From Achromobacter pulmonis (GTDB lineage Bacteria > Pseudomonadota > Gammaproteobacteria > Burkholderiales > Burkholderiaceae_B), in assembly GCF_902859765.1 (NCBI RefSeq), contig NZ_CADIJV010000001.1, forward strand, positions 248,001 through 312,000: 64,000 nt of DNA, in the 5' to 3' direction. The notes under the pieces are model-generated. The model saw only the letters and a program-made list of their open reading frames with translations, was not told the origin of the DNA and ran no database searches. A program made the translations under genes and the position numbers. This document shows positions 27,487 through 35,870 of this stretch, piece by piece (the stretch's first letter is position 1; each line of letters opens with the position of its first letter).

Positions 27487-27516
27487 TTGAATACGGCGCG
27501 GCGTTGTTTGTATACT
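27487..27516 (+). promoter_or_regulatory. sigma-70 promoter giving a leaderless mRNA
   Basis: TTGAAT (27487-27492), an 18-base spacer and TATACT (27511-27516) form a good housekeeping promoter. Six bases follow and then the ATG at 27523, which is where transcription should begin. No Shine-Dalgarno sequence can exist in such a transcript. Confidence 0.6.
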
Positions 27517-27522
27517 CGGAAC

Positions 27523-27723
27523 ATGAATACTGACCTGCACGATCTCAAGCCCGGCTACTACTGGTACACCATGGCCAATGACCCGCTGGCCGTCATCCAT
27601 ATCCACGACGACGGCGGCGCCACCTTGATGGGCACCGACTATCGCCTGAGCGCCGAAGGCGTGGCGGACATGATCCGCCAAGGCGAGCGTTTCTTCTGGA
27701 TCGAACCGCCCCAGCAAGCCTGA
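27523..27723 (+). CDS. hypothetical 66-aa protein, probably leaderless
   Basis: A compact acidic 66-residue protein starting MNTDLHDLKPGYYWYTMAND. Aromatic and histidine residues (HIHDDGG, FFWIEPP) stand out. No family recognised. ATG 27523 is preferred because a strong promoter (TTGAAT-18-TATACT) ends seven bases before it, predicting that the mRNA begins at the start codon; the longer frame from 27487 would start inside the -35 box. It is followed after 51 bases by the amidohydrolase gene on the same strand and might be co-transcribed. Confidence 0.72.
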   Translation: MNTDLHDLKPGYYWYTMANDPLAVIHIHDDGGATLMGTDYRLSAEGVADMIRQGERFFWIEPPQQA

Positions 27724-27774
27724 TCTGGCGCTGCCGGGGCCCGAGACGCCGCCGGCCCGCGCCCGAGGAAGCCC

Positions 27775-29010
27775 ATGACCGACCTGTTGTTGAACAACGT
27801 TCGCCTGCCAGACGGCGAGGTGGCCGACGTGCTGATCTCCCGTGGCCGCATCGAGCGCATCGGTCCTGGCCTGGGCGCGCCCGCCGGCGTGGCGCGCGAG
27901 GCGGGTGATGGGGCGCTGCTGCTGCCCGGCCTGGTGGAAGGGCATACCCATCTTGACAAAACCACCTGGGATTCCCCTTGGTACGTGAACCAGGTGGGTC
28001 CGGCGCTGACCGACCGGATCAATAACGAGCGCGCCTGGCGCGCCGCCAGCGGCCATGACGCAGCCGCGCATTCACGCGCGCTGGCGCTGGCTTTCCTGCG
28101 TGAAGGCACGACGCGCATCCGCAGCCATGTCGATATCGATACCGAGGCTGGCCTGCGCCATCTCGAAGGCGTGCACCGCACGCGCGAGGCCCTGGCTGGC
28201 CTGGTCGAGATTCAGACGGTGGCGTTCCCGCAGTCGGGCCTGCTGGTGCGGCCGGGCACCGCCGCGCTGCTGGACCAGGCGTTGGCGCAGGGCGCGGATG
28301 TGCTGGGCGGGCTCGATCCCTGTGCCATCGACCGCGACCCGGCGCAATCGCTGGACCTGCTGTTCGGCCTGGCCGACAAGCACGGCAAACCCATCGATAT
28401 CCATCTGCACGAACCGGGCGAGCTGGGCGCGTTTTCACTCGACCTGATCCTGGATCGGGTCCAGGCCTTGGGCATGCGCGGCCGTGTCGTCGTCAGCCAC
28501 GCCTTCTGCCTGGGCGGCGTGGATGCCAAACGGCTGGATGGGCTGCTTCAGCGCCTGGCCGCGCTGGACGTGGCGCTGCTGACCACCGCGCCGCCGTCGC
28601 GGCCGGTGCCGCCGTTGCGGGCCTGTCGCGAGGCCGGCGTGACGCTGTTCGGCGGCAACGATGGCATCCGCGACACCTGGACCCCGTACGGCAGTCCCGA
28701 CATGCTGGCGCGCGCCATGATGATCGGCTTGCGCAATGACTTGCGGCGTGATGACGAGATCGGCTGGGTCTTCGACTGCGTCACGACCGCCGCGGCCCGT
28801 GCCTGTGGTTTCGCGGATTATGGGCTGGCGCCCGGTGCCCGCGCCGATCTGGTGCTGGTGGCGGCCAGCGGCGTGGCCGAGGCCGTGGCGCAGCGCGCGC
28901 CGCGCCGCCTGGTGATCTCCGGCGGCACGCGGGTGGCGCGCGAGGGCCGTCTGCTGGGCAACCTGGCCGAGCCTGCGGCGCCGGGGGCGTCAGCGGAACG
29001 GCCGGCGTAG
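27775..29010 (+). CDS. cytosine-deaminase-like amidohydrolase
   Basis: A 411-residue metal-dependent hydrolase of the amidohydrolase superfamily, cytosine-deaminase-like group. Metal and catalytic motifs are visible: LPGLVEGHTHLDKT, SHVDIDTEAGL, the histidine in IDIHLHEPGE, VVVSHAFCLGG and the late aspartate in FGGNDGIRDTWTPYG. The N-terminal LLLNNVRLPDGEVADVLISR beta-strands and C-terminal APGARADLVLV complete the usual composite domain. It probably deaminates or hydrolyses a cyclic amine or amide; the substrate cannot be told. A GAGGAAGCCC stretch precedes the ATG. It converges with the LysR gene that follows. Confidence 0.88.
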   Translation: MTDLLLNNVRLPDGEVADVLISRGRIERIGPGLGAPAGVAREAGDGALLLPGLVEGHTHLDKTTWDSPWYVNQVGPALTDRINNERAWRAASGHDAAAHSRALALAFLREGTTRIRSHVDIDTEAGLRHLEGVHRTREALAGLVEIQTVAFPQSGLLVRPGTAALLDQALAQGADVLGGLDPCAIDRDPAQSLDLLFGLADKHGKPIDIHLHEPGELGAFSLDLILDRVQALGMRGRVVVSHAFCLGGVDAKRLDGLLQRLAALDVALLTTAPPSRPVPPLRACREAGVTLFGGNDGIRDTWTPYGSPDMLARAMMIGLRNDLRRDDEIGWVFDCVTTAAARACGFADYGLAPGARADLVLVAASGVAEAVAQRAPRRLVISGGTRVAREGRLLGNLAEPAAPGASAERPA

Positions 29011-29046
29011 CCGGGACCGACGGCGTCGCCATCGCTGGCGCCGCCG

Positions 29047-29922
29047 TCAGCGCGCCGCGGTGTCGCTTTCCGCCAGCGCCACGAACACCCGCATCAACTC
29101 CGAGCGCACGCCCGAGCGCGGCCAGATCGCGCCCACCGTGCGCACCGGGCATGGCGCCGGCAGCGGCCAGCGCTTGACCGGCGCCGAGACCCCGGTGGTG
29201 GCCCAGTCAGGCAGCAGCGCAACCCCCAGCCCTTCCGAGACCAGCTTGGCGATCGAGTCGATGCCGTCCAGCTCGAAGCGCACTTGCGGCCGCAGGTCAC
29301 GGGCGCGCAGGTAATCATCGGCCATGCGGCCGCCCACCACGCTGCGGTCGTAGCGGATGTAGGGTTCGCGCCTGATCACCGCCAACGGGTCGCGCACGAT
29401 CATGTCTGCCGGGGTCACCAGGACCAGCGGCTCGCGCCGCAGATCGCGCCAGACACAGGATTTGGGAATCGCGAACAGCGGATGCACCAGCAGCGCGCCG
29501 TCCAGTTCTCCCGCCAGCACCTTGCCGTAGAGCAGGGTGGTGGGCGCCGGCTCGATATAGATCTCGATGTGGGGATGGCGCGCCGCCCACGCGCGCAGCA
29601 CCGGCGGCATGATGCCGGTCAGCGCGGTGGGCGTGGCGCCCAGGCGCAGCGGGCCGGCGGGCAGGTCGGACTCGGTGGCGGCCGAGCGCAGATCGCGCAG
29701 GTCGCGCAGCAGGTTGCGGGCCCGTTCCAGGATGCGGGTGCCGGCGGCGGTAGGCTTGACCGTGCGGCCCGAGCGGGCGATCAGCGCGCTGCCCATGTCC
29801 GCCTCCAGCGCGCGCAGCCGCTGCTGCACGGTCGCCGGCGTCAATCCCTGGTGGCGCGCGGCCTGCGCGATGGAGCCCAGTTCCACCACATGCACATAGG
29901 TCTGCAGAAATCTCGAATCCAT
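29047..29922 (-). CDS. LysR-type transcriptional regulator
   Basis: A 291-residue LysR regulator: HTH at residues 1-60 (FLQTYVHVVELGSIAQAARH, LTPATVQQRLRALEADMG) and an inducer-binding domain from about residue 90. It is divergent from the enolase-superfamily/DapA-like/Bug cluster and most likely controls it. The intergenic region contains the palindrome ATATT-CTA-AATAT at 29951-29963, which fits the T-N11-A shape of LysR sites. Confidence 0.93.
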   Translation of the reverse strand: MDSRFLQTYVHVVELGSIAQAARHQGLTPATVQQRLRALEADMGSALIARSGRTVKPTAAGTRILERARNLLRDLRDLRSAATESDLPAGPLRLGATPTALTGIMPPVLRAWAARHPHIEIYIEPAPTTLLYGKVLAGELDGALLVHPLFAIPKSCVWRDLRREPLVLVTPADMIVRDPLAVIRREPYIRYDRSVVGGRMADDYLRARDLRPQVRFELDGIDSIAKLVSEGLGVALLPDWATTGVSAPVKRWPLPAPCPVRTVGAIWPRSGVRSELMRVFVALAESDTAAR

Positions 29923-29950
29923 GTCGCGACACTCAAAAGATGTTTTTTAC

Positions 29951-29963
29951 ATATTCTAAATAT
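29951..29963. promoter_or_regulatory. candidate LysR operator (ATATT-CTA-AATAT)
   Basis: A perfect 13-base dyad in an AT-rich stretch 29 bases before the LysR start and about 115 bases before the enolase-superfamily gene. Placement in a divergent promoter region next to a LysR gene supports an operator role; the assignment is an inference. Confidence 0.4.
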
Positions 29964-30078
29964 GGTTAAGCATAATTGTTTGTTTCTTTAGGGCCAGCAA
30001 GAATGCGTCTGAGCGTTGCGCCGGCGCAAGGCGCGCCGGCAGCGCAACGCGCACTATTCCCGTTATCAGGAGCCAGCC

Positions 30079-31206
30079 GTGCCCATCATTGAATCCATCG
30101 ACGTTTGCGCCGCCGCGGTGCCCTTGGACAAGGTCACTTCGTTTTCGAACCGTACCGTCTCCACCCGCCACTACGGACTGGTGAAGGTCCGCAGCGCCGA
30201 CGGCGTCGAAGGTATCGGTTTCTGCTACGTCGGCAGCGCCGGTGGCGCGATTTTTGAGGCGGCGGTGCAGAGCCTGCTGGCGCCGGTGCTGCTGGGCAAG
30301 GACTCGCACGCGGTCGAGGGACTGTGGCAGGCCATGTACCAGGAAGCCCTGCTGCAGGGACGCCAGGGCACGGTGATGCGCGCGCTCAGTGCGCTGGACA
30401 TTGCGCTTTGGGACCTGAATGCCAAGACCGCCGGCCTGCCTTTGCACAAGTTCCTCGGCGCGGTCGAGCTGGAGTCGGTGCCGGCCTATGCCAGCGGCGG
30501 CTACTACCTGGACGGCAAGACGCCGCAGCACCTGGGCGAGGAAATGGCCAGCTATGTCGCCAAGGGCTTTTCCGCCGTCAAGATGAAGACCGGCCGCCTC
30601 TCGCCGCGTGAGGAGGAGGCGCGGCTGAAGGCGGCGCGCGAGGCCGTCGGGCCGGACGTCGAGCTGATGATGGACTGCAACAACGCCTGGCAGGACGTCA
30701 CCCAGGCCATGCAGTACATCCGCCGCTTCGAACAGTACGAACCGTACTTCATCGAGGAGCCGTTCGGTCCTGACGACATCGACAGCCATGCCAAGCTGGC
30801 GCGCCTGACGCATTTGCCCATCGCCACCGCCGAGATCGGCTATGGCCGCTGGTATCACAAGGAATTGCTCGACAAGGGGGCGGCCGGCATCCTGCAGACC
30901 GACGCCGCGGTATGTGGCGGCATCACCGAGTGGAAGCGCATCGCCGCCACCGCCGCCAGCCATGGCGTGGTGGTGTGCCCGCACTGGTTCCACGACGTGC
31001 ATGCGCCACTGGTGGCCGCGACCCCCAATGCGCGTTACGTCGAGTTTTTCTGGGACGACCAGGTGCTGAATTTCCGTAGGCTGGTGGACCGCCAGTTGAC
31101 TCATAAGCAGGGCCGCGTGGTGTTGCACAAAGAGCCGGGTCTGGGATTCGGTTTCGATGAACGCATGGTCGAGCGCTACGGCAGGTGGACCCGCCTCGGC
31201 CGCTGA
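30079..31206 (+). CDS. enolase-superfamily enzyme (mandelate racemase/muconate lactonizing type)
   Basis: A 375-residue sugar-acid dehydratase/racemase-type protein. The KxK pair is Lys168-Met-Lys170 (AVKMKTG), metal ligands are Asp199 (LMMDCNNAW), Glu226 (FIEEPFG) and Glu252 (TAEIGYG), and a late CPHWFHDVHAP may carry the catalytic His. The GTG at 30079 is chosen because CAGGAG lies six bases in front and the protein then starts at the usual PIIESIDV. It probably dehydrates or epimerises a hydroxy acid that the DapA-like gene product then cleaves. Confidence 0.9.
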   Translation: MPIIESIDVCAAAVPLDKVTSFSNRTVSTRHYGLVKVRSADGVEGIGFCYVGSAGGAIFEAAVQSLLAPVLLGKDSHAVEGLWQAMYQEALLQGRQGTVMRALSALDIALWDLNAKTAGLPLHKFLGAVELESVPAYASGGYYLDGKTPQHLGEEMASYVAKGFSAVKMKTGRLSPREEEARLKAAREAVGPDVELMMDCNNAWQDVTQAMQYIRRFEQYEPYFIEEPFGPDDIDSHAKLARLTHLPIATAEIGYGRWYHKELLDKGAAGILQTDAAVCGGITEWKRIAATAASHGVVVCPHWFHDVHAPLVAATPNARYVEFFWDDQVLNFRRLVDRQLTHKQGRVVLHKEPGLGFGFDERMVERYGRWTRLGR

Positions 31207-31219
31207 CAGGAGATCCTTC

Positions 31220-32128
31220 ATGAGCAAACGTGCCGCTGACCGGCCCCAAGGCGTCTATTCCCCGGTCCTCACCCCCTTCAATGCGGACCTGTCGCCGAGC
31301 GTGCCGCGCTTCGTGGCGCATTGCCGCGCCCTGCTGGAACAGGGGGCCGGCCTGGCGATCTTTGGGACCAATTCCGAGGCGAATTCGCTCAGCGTGGCGG
31401 AAAAGCGCCAATTGCTGGACGCCTTGCTCGATGCCGGCCTGCCTGCCGCGCGCATGATGCCGGGCACTGGCGCCTGCGCGTTACCGGATGCGGTGGCGCT
31501 GACCCGCCATGCCGTCAGCGCCGGCTGCGGCGGCGTGCTCATGCTGCCGCCCTTCTACTACAAGGGGGTCAGCGACGAAGGCCTGTTCCGCGCCTATGCC
31601 CACGTGATCGAGCAGGTCGCCGACGAGCGTCTGCGCATCTACCTGTATCACATCCCGCCGGTGTCGGGCGTGCCCATCAGCCTGGGCCTGATCGAGCGGC
31701 TGCTGGGTGCGTTTCCGGGCATCATCGCCGGCATCAAGGACAGTTCCGGCGACTGGGACAACACCGCGGCCATGCTGCGCGACTTCCAGCCGCGCGGCTT
31801 CGACGTGTTTGCCGGCACCGAGACGGTGCTGCTGGAGACGATGCGGGCGGGCGGCGCGGGCTGCATCACCGCCACCGGCAACGTCAACGCCGCGCCCATC
31901 GTCGCCTTGTACCGTTCCTGGCACGAGGCCGGCGCCGAGCAACGGCAGCGGGCCCTGAACGAAACCCGCGCCATCTTTCAGTCGTATCCGATGATTCCGG
32001 CCATGAAGGCCACGCTGGCACAGCGGCAGGGCGATCCGGTCTGGGCCACGGTGCGGCCGCCGCTGGTGGAGCTGGGCGCCGCCCAGGCGGCGCAACTGGC
32101 CCAGCGGCTGGTGGTACCCGCGGCCTGA
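31220..32128 (+). CDS. DapA-family (dihydrodipicolinate synthase-like) aldolase or dehydratase
   Basis: A 302-residue class I aldolase-type barrel protein. The Schiff-base lysine is Lys173 (IIAGIKDSSGDW), the catalytic tyrosine Tyr143 (YLYHIPP), and the GTNSEANSLS loop replaces the GTTGEG motif of true DapA. This variation, plus a catabolic neighbourhood, suggests a keto-acid or sugar-acid aldolase/dehydratase and not lysine synthesis. ATG 31220 follows ACAGGAGATCCTTC and lies 13 bases after the preceding gene, so the two are co-translated. Confidence 0.9.
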   Translation: MSKRAADRPQGVYSPVLTPFNADLSPSVPRFVAHCRALLEQGAGLAIFGTNSEANSLSVAEKRQLLDALLDAGLPAARMMPGTGACALPDAVALTRHAVSAGCGGVLMLPPFYYKGVSDEGLFRAYAHVIEQVADERLRIYLYHIPPVSGVPISLGLIERLLGAFPGIIAGIKDSSGDWDNTAAMLRDFQPRGFDVFAGTETVLLETMRAGGAGCITATGNVNAAPIVALYRSWHEAGAEQRQRALNETRAIFQSYPMIPAMKATLAQRQGDPVWATVRPPLVELGAAQAAQLAQRLVVPAA

Positions 32129-32242
32129 GCCGCATTGCAGGACCCCGCGCCGTGGGCCGGCCGCCAACCGGCGGCTGGACGGCGGACGCGGCAGGCTCAA
32201 CAACAGTCACCGGGCACGAACCCGGTGCGCGAGGAGACAGAT

Positions 32243-33220
32243 ATGCAACGCAGGGATTTCATTGCCGGCGCCGCGGCGCTAGGGGCCGCGCTCGTCCTGC
32301 CATCGGCCCGGGCGCAGGATCTGCCGGCGGGGCCGGTCAAGATCGTGGTCGGCTTTCCGGCGGGGGGCGGCACGGATGTGCTGGCGCGCCTGCTGGGACA
32401 GAAGCTGGGTCTGCTATGGAACATGCCGGTCATCATCGAGAATCGCGCCGGCGCGGCCGGCATCATCGCCGCCGAGCAGGTGGCGCGCCAGCCGGGTGAC
32501 GGCAACACCCTGCTGATGGCCCACATCAACAGCCACGGCATCGCGCCGGGCCTGCATCCCAAACTGGCTTACTCGGCAGAACGCGATTTCTCGCCCATCG
32601 CGCTGGTGGGCAAGACGCCGACGCTGCTGATCGGCGGCGCGGCGCAGCCGGCCAAGAGCCTTCCCGAGCTGGTGGCGCTGTGCCGCGCGCAGCCGGGCAA
32701 GATCATCTTCGGGTCGGCCGGCAGCGGCTCGGCGCAACACCTGGCGCTGGAAATCTTCAAGGCGCGCGCCGGCATCGATGTGCTGCACGTACCCTACAAG
32801 GGCTCGGCGCCGCTGATGAACGATCTGCTGGGCGGCCATGTACAGTACTGCTTCGAGGGCATGACCACGGCCACCCCCCTGATCCGGGCCGGCAAGGTGC
32901 TGGCGCTGGCGCAGACGCTGCGGCAGCGCTCCCCCAGTCATCCCGGCGTGCCGACGGTGGCCGAGCAGGGCTATCCGGGCTTCGAGGCCAGCATCTGGTT
33001 CGGCATGGTCGGCCCGGCCAACATGCCGGCCGACATGGTCGCGCGCATGAATCGGGACATCGACCGGGTGCTGGCCATGGCCGATGTGCAGGAAAAGCTG
33101 GCCCAGGTGGGCGCCGAAGACGGCGGCGGCAGCGCGCAGCGTTTCGCCGACTTCATGCGCGATGAGCAGCGCAAGTATGCCAAGACCATCCAGGACGCCG
33201 GCATCGTCGCGCAAGGGTGA
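32243..33220 (+). CDS. Bug/TctC-family periplasmic substrate-binding receptor
   Basis: A 325-residue exported receptor of the tripartite tricarboxylate family. The N-terminus MQRRDFIAGAAALGAALVLP carries an RR motif reminiscent of a Tat signal, cut near ARA. Typical Bug motifs follow: FPAGGGTDVLARLLGQKL, VENRAGA-like IIENRAGAAG, YSAERDFSPIALV, HVPYKGSAPLMNDLLGGHV and GVPTVAEQGYPGFE. No TctA/TctB membrane genes are adjacent, which is common for these expanded families. It likely binds the organic acid handled by the two upstream enzymes. Confidence 0.93.
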   Translation: MQRRDFIAGAAALGAALVLPSARAQDLPAGPVKIVVGFPAGGGTDVLARLLGQKLGLLWNMPVIIENRAGAAGIIAAEQVARQPGDGNTLLMAHINSHGIAPGLHPKLAYSAERDFSPIALVGKTPTLLIGGAAQPAKSLPELVALCRAQPGKIIFGSAGSGSAQHLALEIFKARAGIDVLHVPYKGSAPLMNDLLGGHVQYCFEGMTTATPLIRAGKVLALAQTLRQRSPSHPGVPTVAEQGYPGFEASIWFGMVGPANMPADMVARMNRDIDRVLAMADVQEKLAQVGAEDGGGSAQRFADFMRDEQRKYAKTIQDAGIVAQG

Positions 33221-33278
33221 CGGCTCACCGCCAGGACGGGGCCATCACCCCGCGCCTTGCCGGTGGGGCCGCGCAAAG

Positions 33279-33310
33279 AAAAAGGCCAATCCCGAGGGAT
33301 TGGCCTTTTT
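33279..33310. terminator. bidirectional terminator between Bug receptor and tRNA-Ser
   Basis: Perfect stem AAAAAGGCCAATCCC / GGGATTGGCCTTTTT (33279-33293 with 33296-33310) with A- and T-tails. It can end the plus-strand catabolic operon and the minus-strand tRNA-Ser transcript. Confidence 0.88.
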
Positions 33311-33316
33311 TGAATA

Positions 33317-33408
<92 letters not shown>

Positions 33409-33541
33409 GTGGCTGGATTCCGTAACGGCGAAATTCCTGGTCAAGCACCGGCAGGTTCTGGCCTGTCGAGGTTTTTCCGGGTTTCCCGCAATCAGATCCC
33501 TGGTCGGAAGAATCTGCGTTGTCGGAGCAGCGAAGCCCGCA

Positions 33542-33571
33542 ATTCTACAGCAAAAAAAAGTTTTGTGTAAA
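33542..33571 (-). promoter_or_regulatory. sigma-70 promoter for tRNA-Ser
   Basis: On the minus strand TTTACA (33571-33566), an 18-base spacer and TAGAAT (33547-33542) make a strong promoter pointing toward tRNA-Ser, with a predicted start about 125 bases before the mature 5' end. No other minus-strand gene lies between. Confidence 0.6.
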
Positions 33572-33669
33572 GCCCTTCGATATCGAACGCTTCAGCGGGT
33601 TTCATCTGCTTCCCAGGCAAGTCATCCTTGCTCAGAATCGGATTGTTCCGATCCGCCCGTTCCGCGCCG

Positions 33670-34923
33670 ATGAACCTGATCCTGATCCTGTTGCTGGCCG
33701 CCGTGCTGTGCGTGCCGCTGACCCAGCGGCTGGGCCTGGGTGCCATTCCGGGCTACCTGCTGGCCGGCGTGCTGGTGGGGCCCTCGGGCCTGAAGCTGGT
33801 GACGGACGTTCCCGACATGGTCAATGTGTCGCAGTGGGGCGTGGTGATGATGTTGTTCATCATCGGCCTGGAGTTGGCGCCCAAGCGCCTGTGGGCGATG
33901 CGCCACGAGGTGTTCACGCTGGGGGCCGCGCAGATGCTGGCTTGCGGCCTGCTGCTGGGCGTGGTGTTCGGGGCCGCCTTGCGTCACATGGCGGGCATGG
34001 CGTGGCAGGCGGCGGTGTTGTGCGGCCTGTCGCTGGCGCTGTCATCGACGGCGGTCGCCTTGCGGCTGCTGGAGGAACGCGGCCTGACGCGCACGCCGAT
34101 GGGGCGCTCGGCGCTGGGGGTGCTGCTGTTCCAGGATATGGCGGCGATCCCGATGCTGGTGGCGGCGGGCCTGCTGGGATCGGGCGGCACCTCGGCCCCC
34201 TCTTTCAAAGAGGCATTGATCGCGGTGGCGGTGGTGGCCGCGGCCTATCGGCTGCGTCTGCTGGGCTGGGCCGCCAAGGCCAAGTTGAAGGAACTGTTCA
34301 CCGCGGCGGCATTGCTGCTGGTCGTGGGCACGGCGCAGTTGTTCGATTACGCGGGCCTGTCGGCTGGCCTGGGCGGTTTCCTGGTCGGCGTGTTGATGGC
34401 CGAATCGCGCTATCGCCATGAACTGGAAAACGCGATCGAGCCCTTCAAGGGCCTGTTGCTCGGCCTGTTCTTCGTGGCCATCGGCATGTCCATGAACCTG
34501 CACGTGGTGGCGGAACACTGGAAGTTCATCGGCGCGGGGGTGGCCGCGCTGCTGGCGGTCAAGGCGCTCGTGCTGTACGGTTTTGCGCGCCTGCTGGGCT
34601 TGCCGCGCTATCACCGGCTGTTGTTCGCCATGGTGCTGGCGCAGGGGGGCGAATTCAGCTTCGCGATCTTCAACGAAGCCTGGGATAACCACTTGGTGGA
34701 TCTTGGGCAGCGCGATGTGCTGGCCGTGGTGGTGGCGGTGTCGATGGGGGTGGTGCCGATCCTGATCAAGCTGCTCGAACGTATTCCGGAACGCCTGGGG
34801 GGCATGGCGGACTTGCCGACCGATCCGCGTGCCGCGCGCGCGGACCCGGATTCGTCCGATTCCACCTTGCCGGAGGCGCCCATTTCCCGCGTCGGCCCGC
34901 CGCCGCCGCCGCCCCGCGCTTGA
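33670..34923 (+). CDS. CPA2-family monovalent cation:proton antiporter (KefB-like membrane domain)
   Basis: A 417-residue membrane protein of the KefB/KefC-NhaS type: GAIPGYLLAGVLVGPSGLKL, VMMLFIIGLELAPKRLWAMR, LSSTAVALRLLEERG, GVLLFQDMAAIPML and GGFLVGVLMAESRYRHELE with IEPFKGLLLGLFFVAIGMS. These match the sodium- or potassium/proton exchanger core with about 12 spans. It has no TrkA-N regulatory domain after the membrane part, unlike KefB; instead there is a short acidic tail ending in six prolines. ATG 33670 is the natural N-terminus MNLILILLLAAV. Confidence 0.92.
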   Translation: MNLILILLLAAVLCVPLTQRLGLGAIPGYLLAGVLVGPSGLKLVTDVPDMVNVSQWGVVMMLFIIGLELAPKRLWAMRHEVFTLGAAQMLACGLLLGVVFGAALRHMAGMAWQAAVLCGLSLALSSTAVALRLLEERGLTRTPMGRSALGVLLFQDMAAIPMLVAAGLLGSGGTSAPSFKEALIAVAVVAAAYRLRLLGWAAKAKLKELFTAAALLLVVGTAQLFDYAGLSAGLGGFLVGVLMAESRYRHELENAIEPFKGLLLGLFFVAIGMSMNLHVVAEHWKFIGAGVAALLAVKALVLYGFARLLGLPRYHRLLFAMVLAQGGEFSFAIFNEAWDNHLVDLGQRDVLAVVVAVSMGVVPILIKLLERIPERLGGMADLPTDPRAARADPDSSDSTLPEAPISRVGPPPPPPRA

Positions 34924-35071
34924 CCCCGCAGGGCGTGGGGGCATGGCATGATGGGCGTCTTGCCGGGCGGCTACACTTGACGCGATTTTTCAGTCCGTGT
35001 TTCGCCCACGGCGCCGGCCGGCGCGTTCCGGCCGCCGTCCGCATTCCGCGCCCCGCCACAGGAGAACATCT

Positions 35072-35854
35072 ATGCTCAAAGGAAAAGTCGCAGTCGTCAC
35101 CGGTTCCACCAGCGGGATCGGCCTGGGTATCGCCACCGCGCTGGCCGCGCAGGGTGCCGATATCGTCCTGAACGGCTTCGGCGACGCCGCCGAGATCGAA
35201 AAGGTGCGCGCCGGGCTGGCCGCCCAGCATGGTGTCAAGGTGCTGTACGACGGCGCCGACCTGTCCAAGGGCGACGCCGTGCGCGGCCTGATCGACAACG
35301 CGGTGCGCCAGATGGGCCGCATCGACATCCTGGTCAACAACGCCGGCATCCAGCACACCGCCCTGATCGAGGACTTTCCCACCGAAAAATGGGATGCGAT
35401 CCTGGCGCTGAATCTGTCGGCCGTGTTCCATGGCACGGCCGCCGCGCTGCCGCACATGAAGAAGCAGGGCTTCGGCCGCATCATCAACATCGCCTCGGCG
35501 CACGGCCTGGTGGCCTCGGCCAACAAGTCGGCCTACGTCGCCGCCAAGCACGGCGTGGTCGGTTTCACCAAGGTAACCGCGCTGGAAACCGCCGGCCAGG
35601 GCATCACCGCCAACGCCATCTGCCCGGGCTGGGTGCGTACCCCGCTGGTCGAAAAGCAGATCTCGGCATTGGCCGAAAAGAATGGCGTCGACCAGGAAAC
35701 CGCCGCGCGCGAACTGCTCAGCGAAAAGCAGCCGTCGCTGCAATTCGTCACGCCCGAGCAACTGGGCGGCACGGCCGTTTTCCTGGCCTCCGATGCCGCC
35801 GCGCAAATTACCGGCACCACCGTCTCCGTCGATGGCGGCTGGACGGCGCGCTGA
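35072..35854 (+). CDS. 3-hydroxybutyrate dehydrogenase (SDR family)
   Basis: A 260-residue short-chain dehydrogenase. NAD-binding GSTSGIG near the N-terminus, NNAG in DILVNNAGIQH, catalytic Ser in NIASAHG and Tyr/Lys in SAYVAAKHG are present. HTALIEDFPTEKWDAI and NAICPGWVRTPLVEKQI are the typical pattern of D-3-hydroxybutyrate dehydrogenases, which interconvert 3-hydroxybutyrate and acetoacetate in polyhydroxybutyrate metabolism. ATG 35072 follows ACAGGAGAACATCT. yaaA starts 16 bases downstream. Confidence 0.92.
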   Translation: MLKGKVAVVTGSTSGIGLGIATALAAQGADIVLNGFGDAAEIEKVRAGLAAQHGVKVLYDGADLSKGDAVRGLIDNAVRQMGRIDILVNNAGIQHTALIEDFPTEKWDAILALNLSAVFHGTAAALPHMKKQGFGRIINIASAHGLVASANKSAYVAAKHGVVGFTKVTALETAGQGITANAICPGWVRTPLVEKQISALAEKNGVDQETAARELLSEKQPSLQFVTPEQLGGTAVFLASDAAAQITGTTVSVDGGWTAR

Positions 35855-35870
35855 TCAAAGGAACCTCCGC

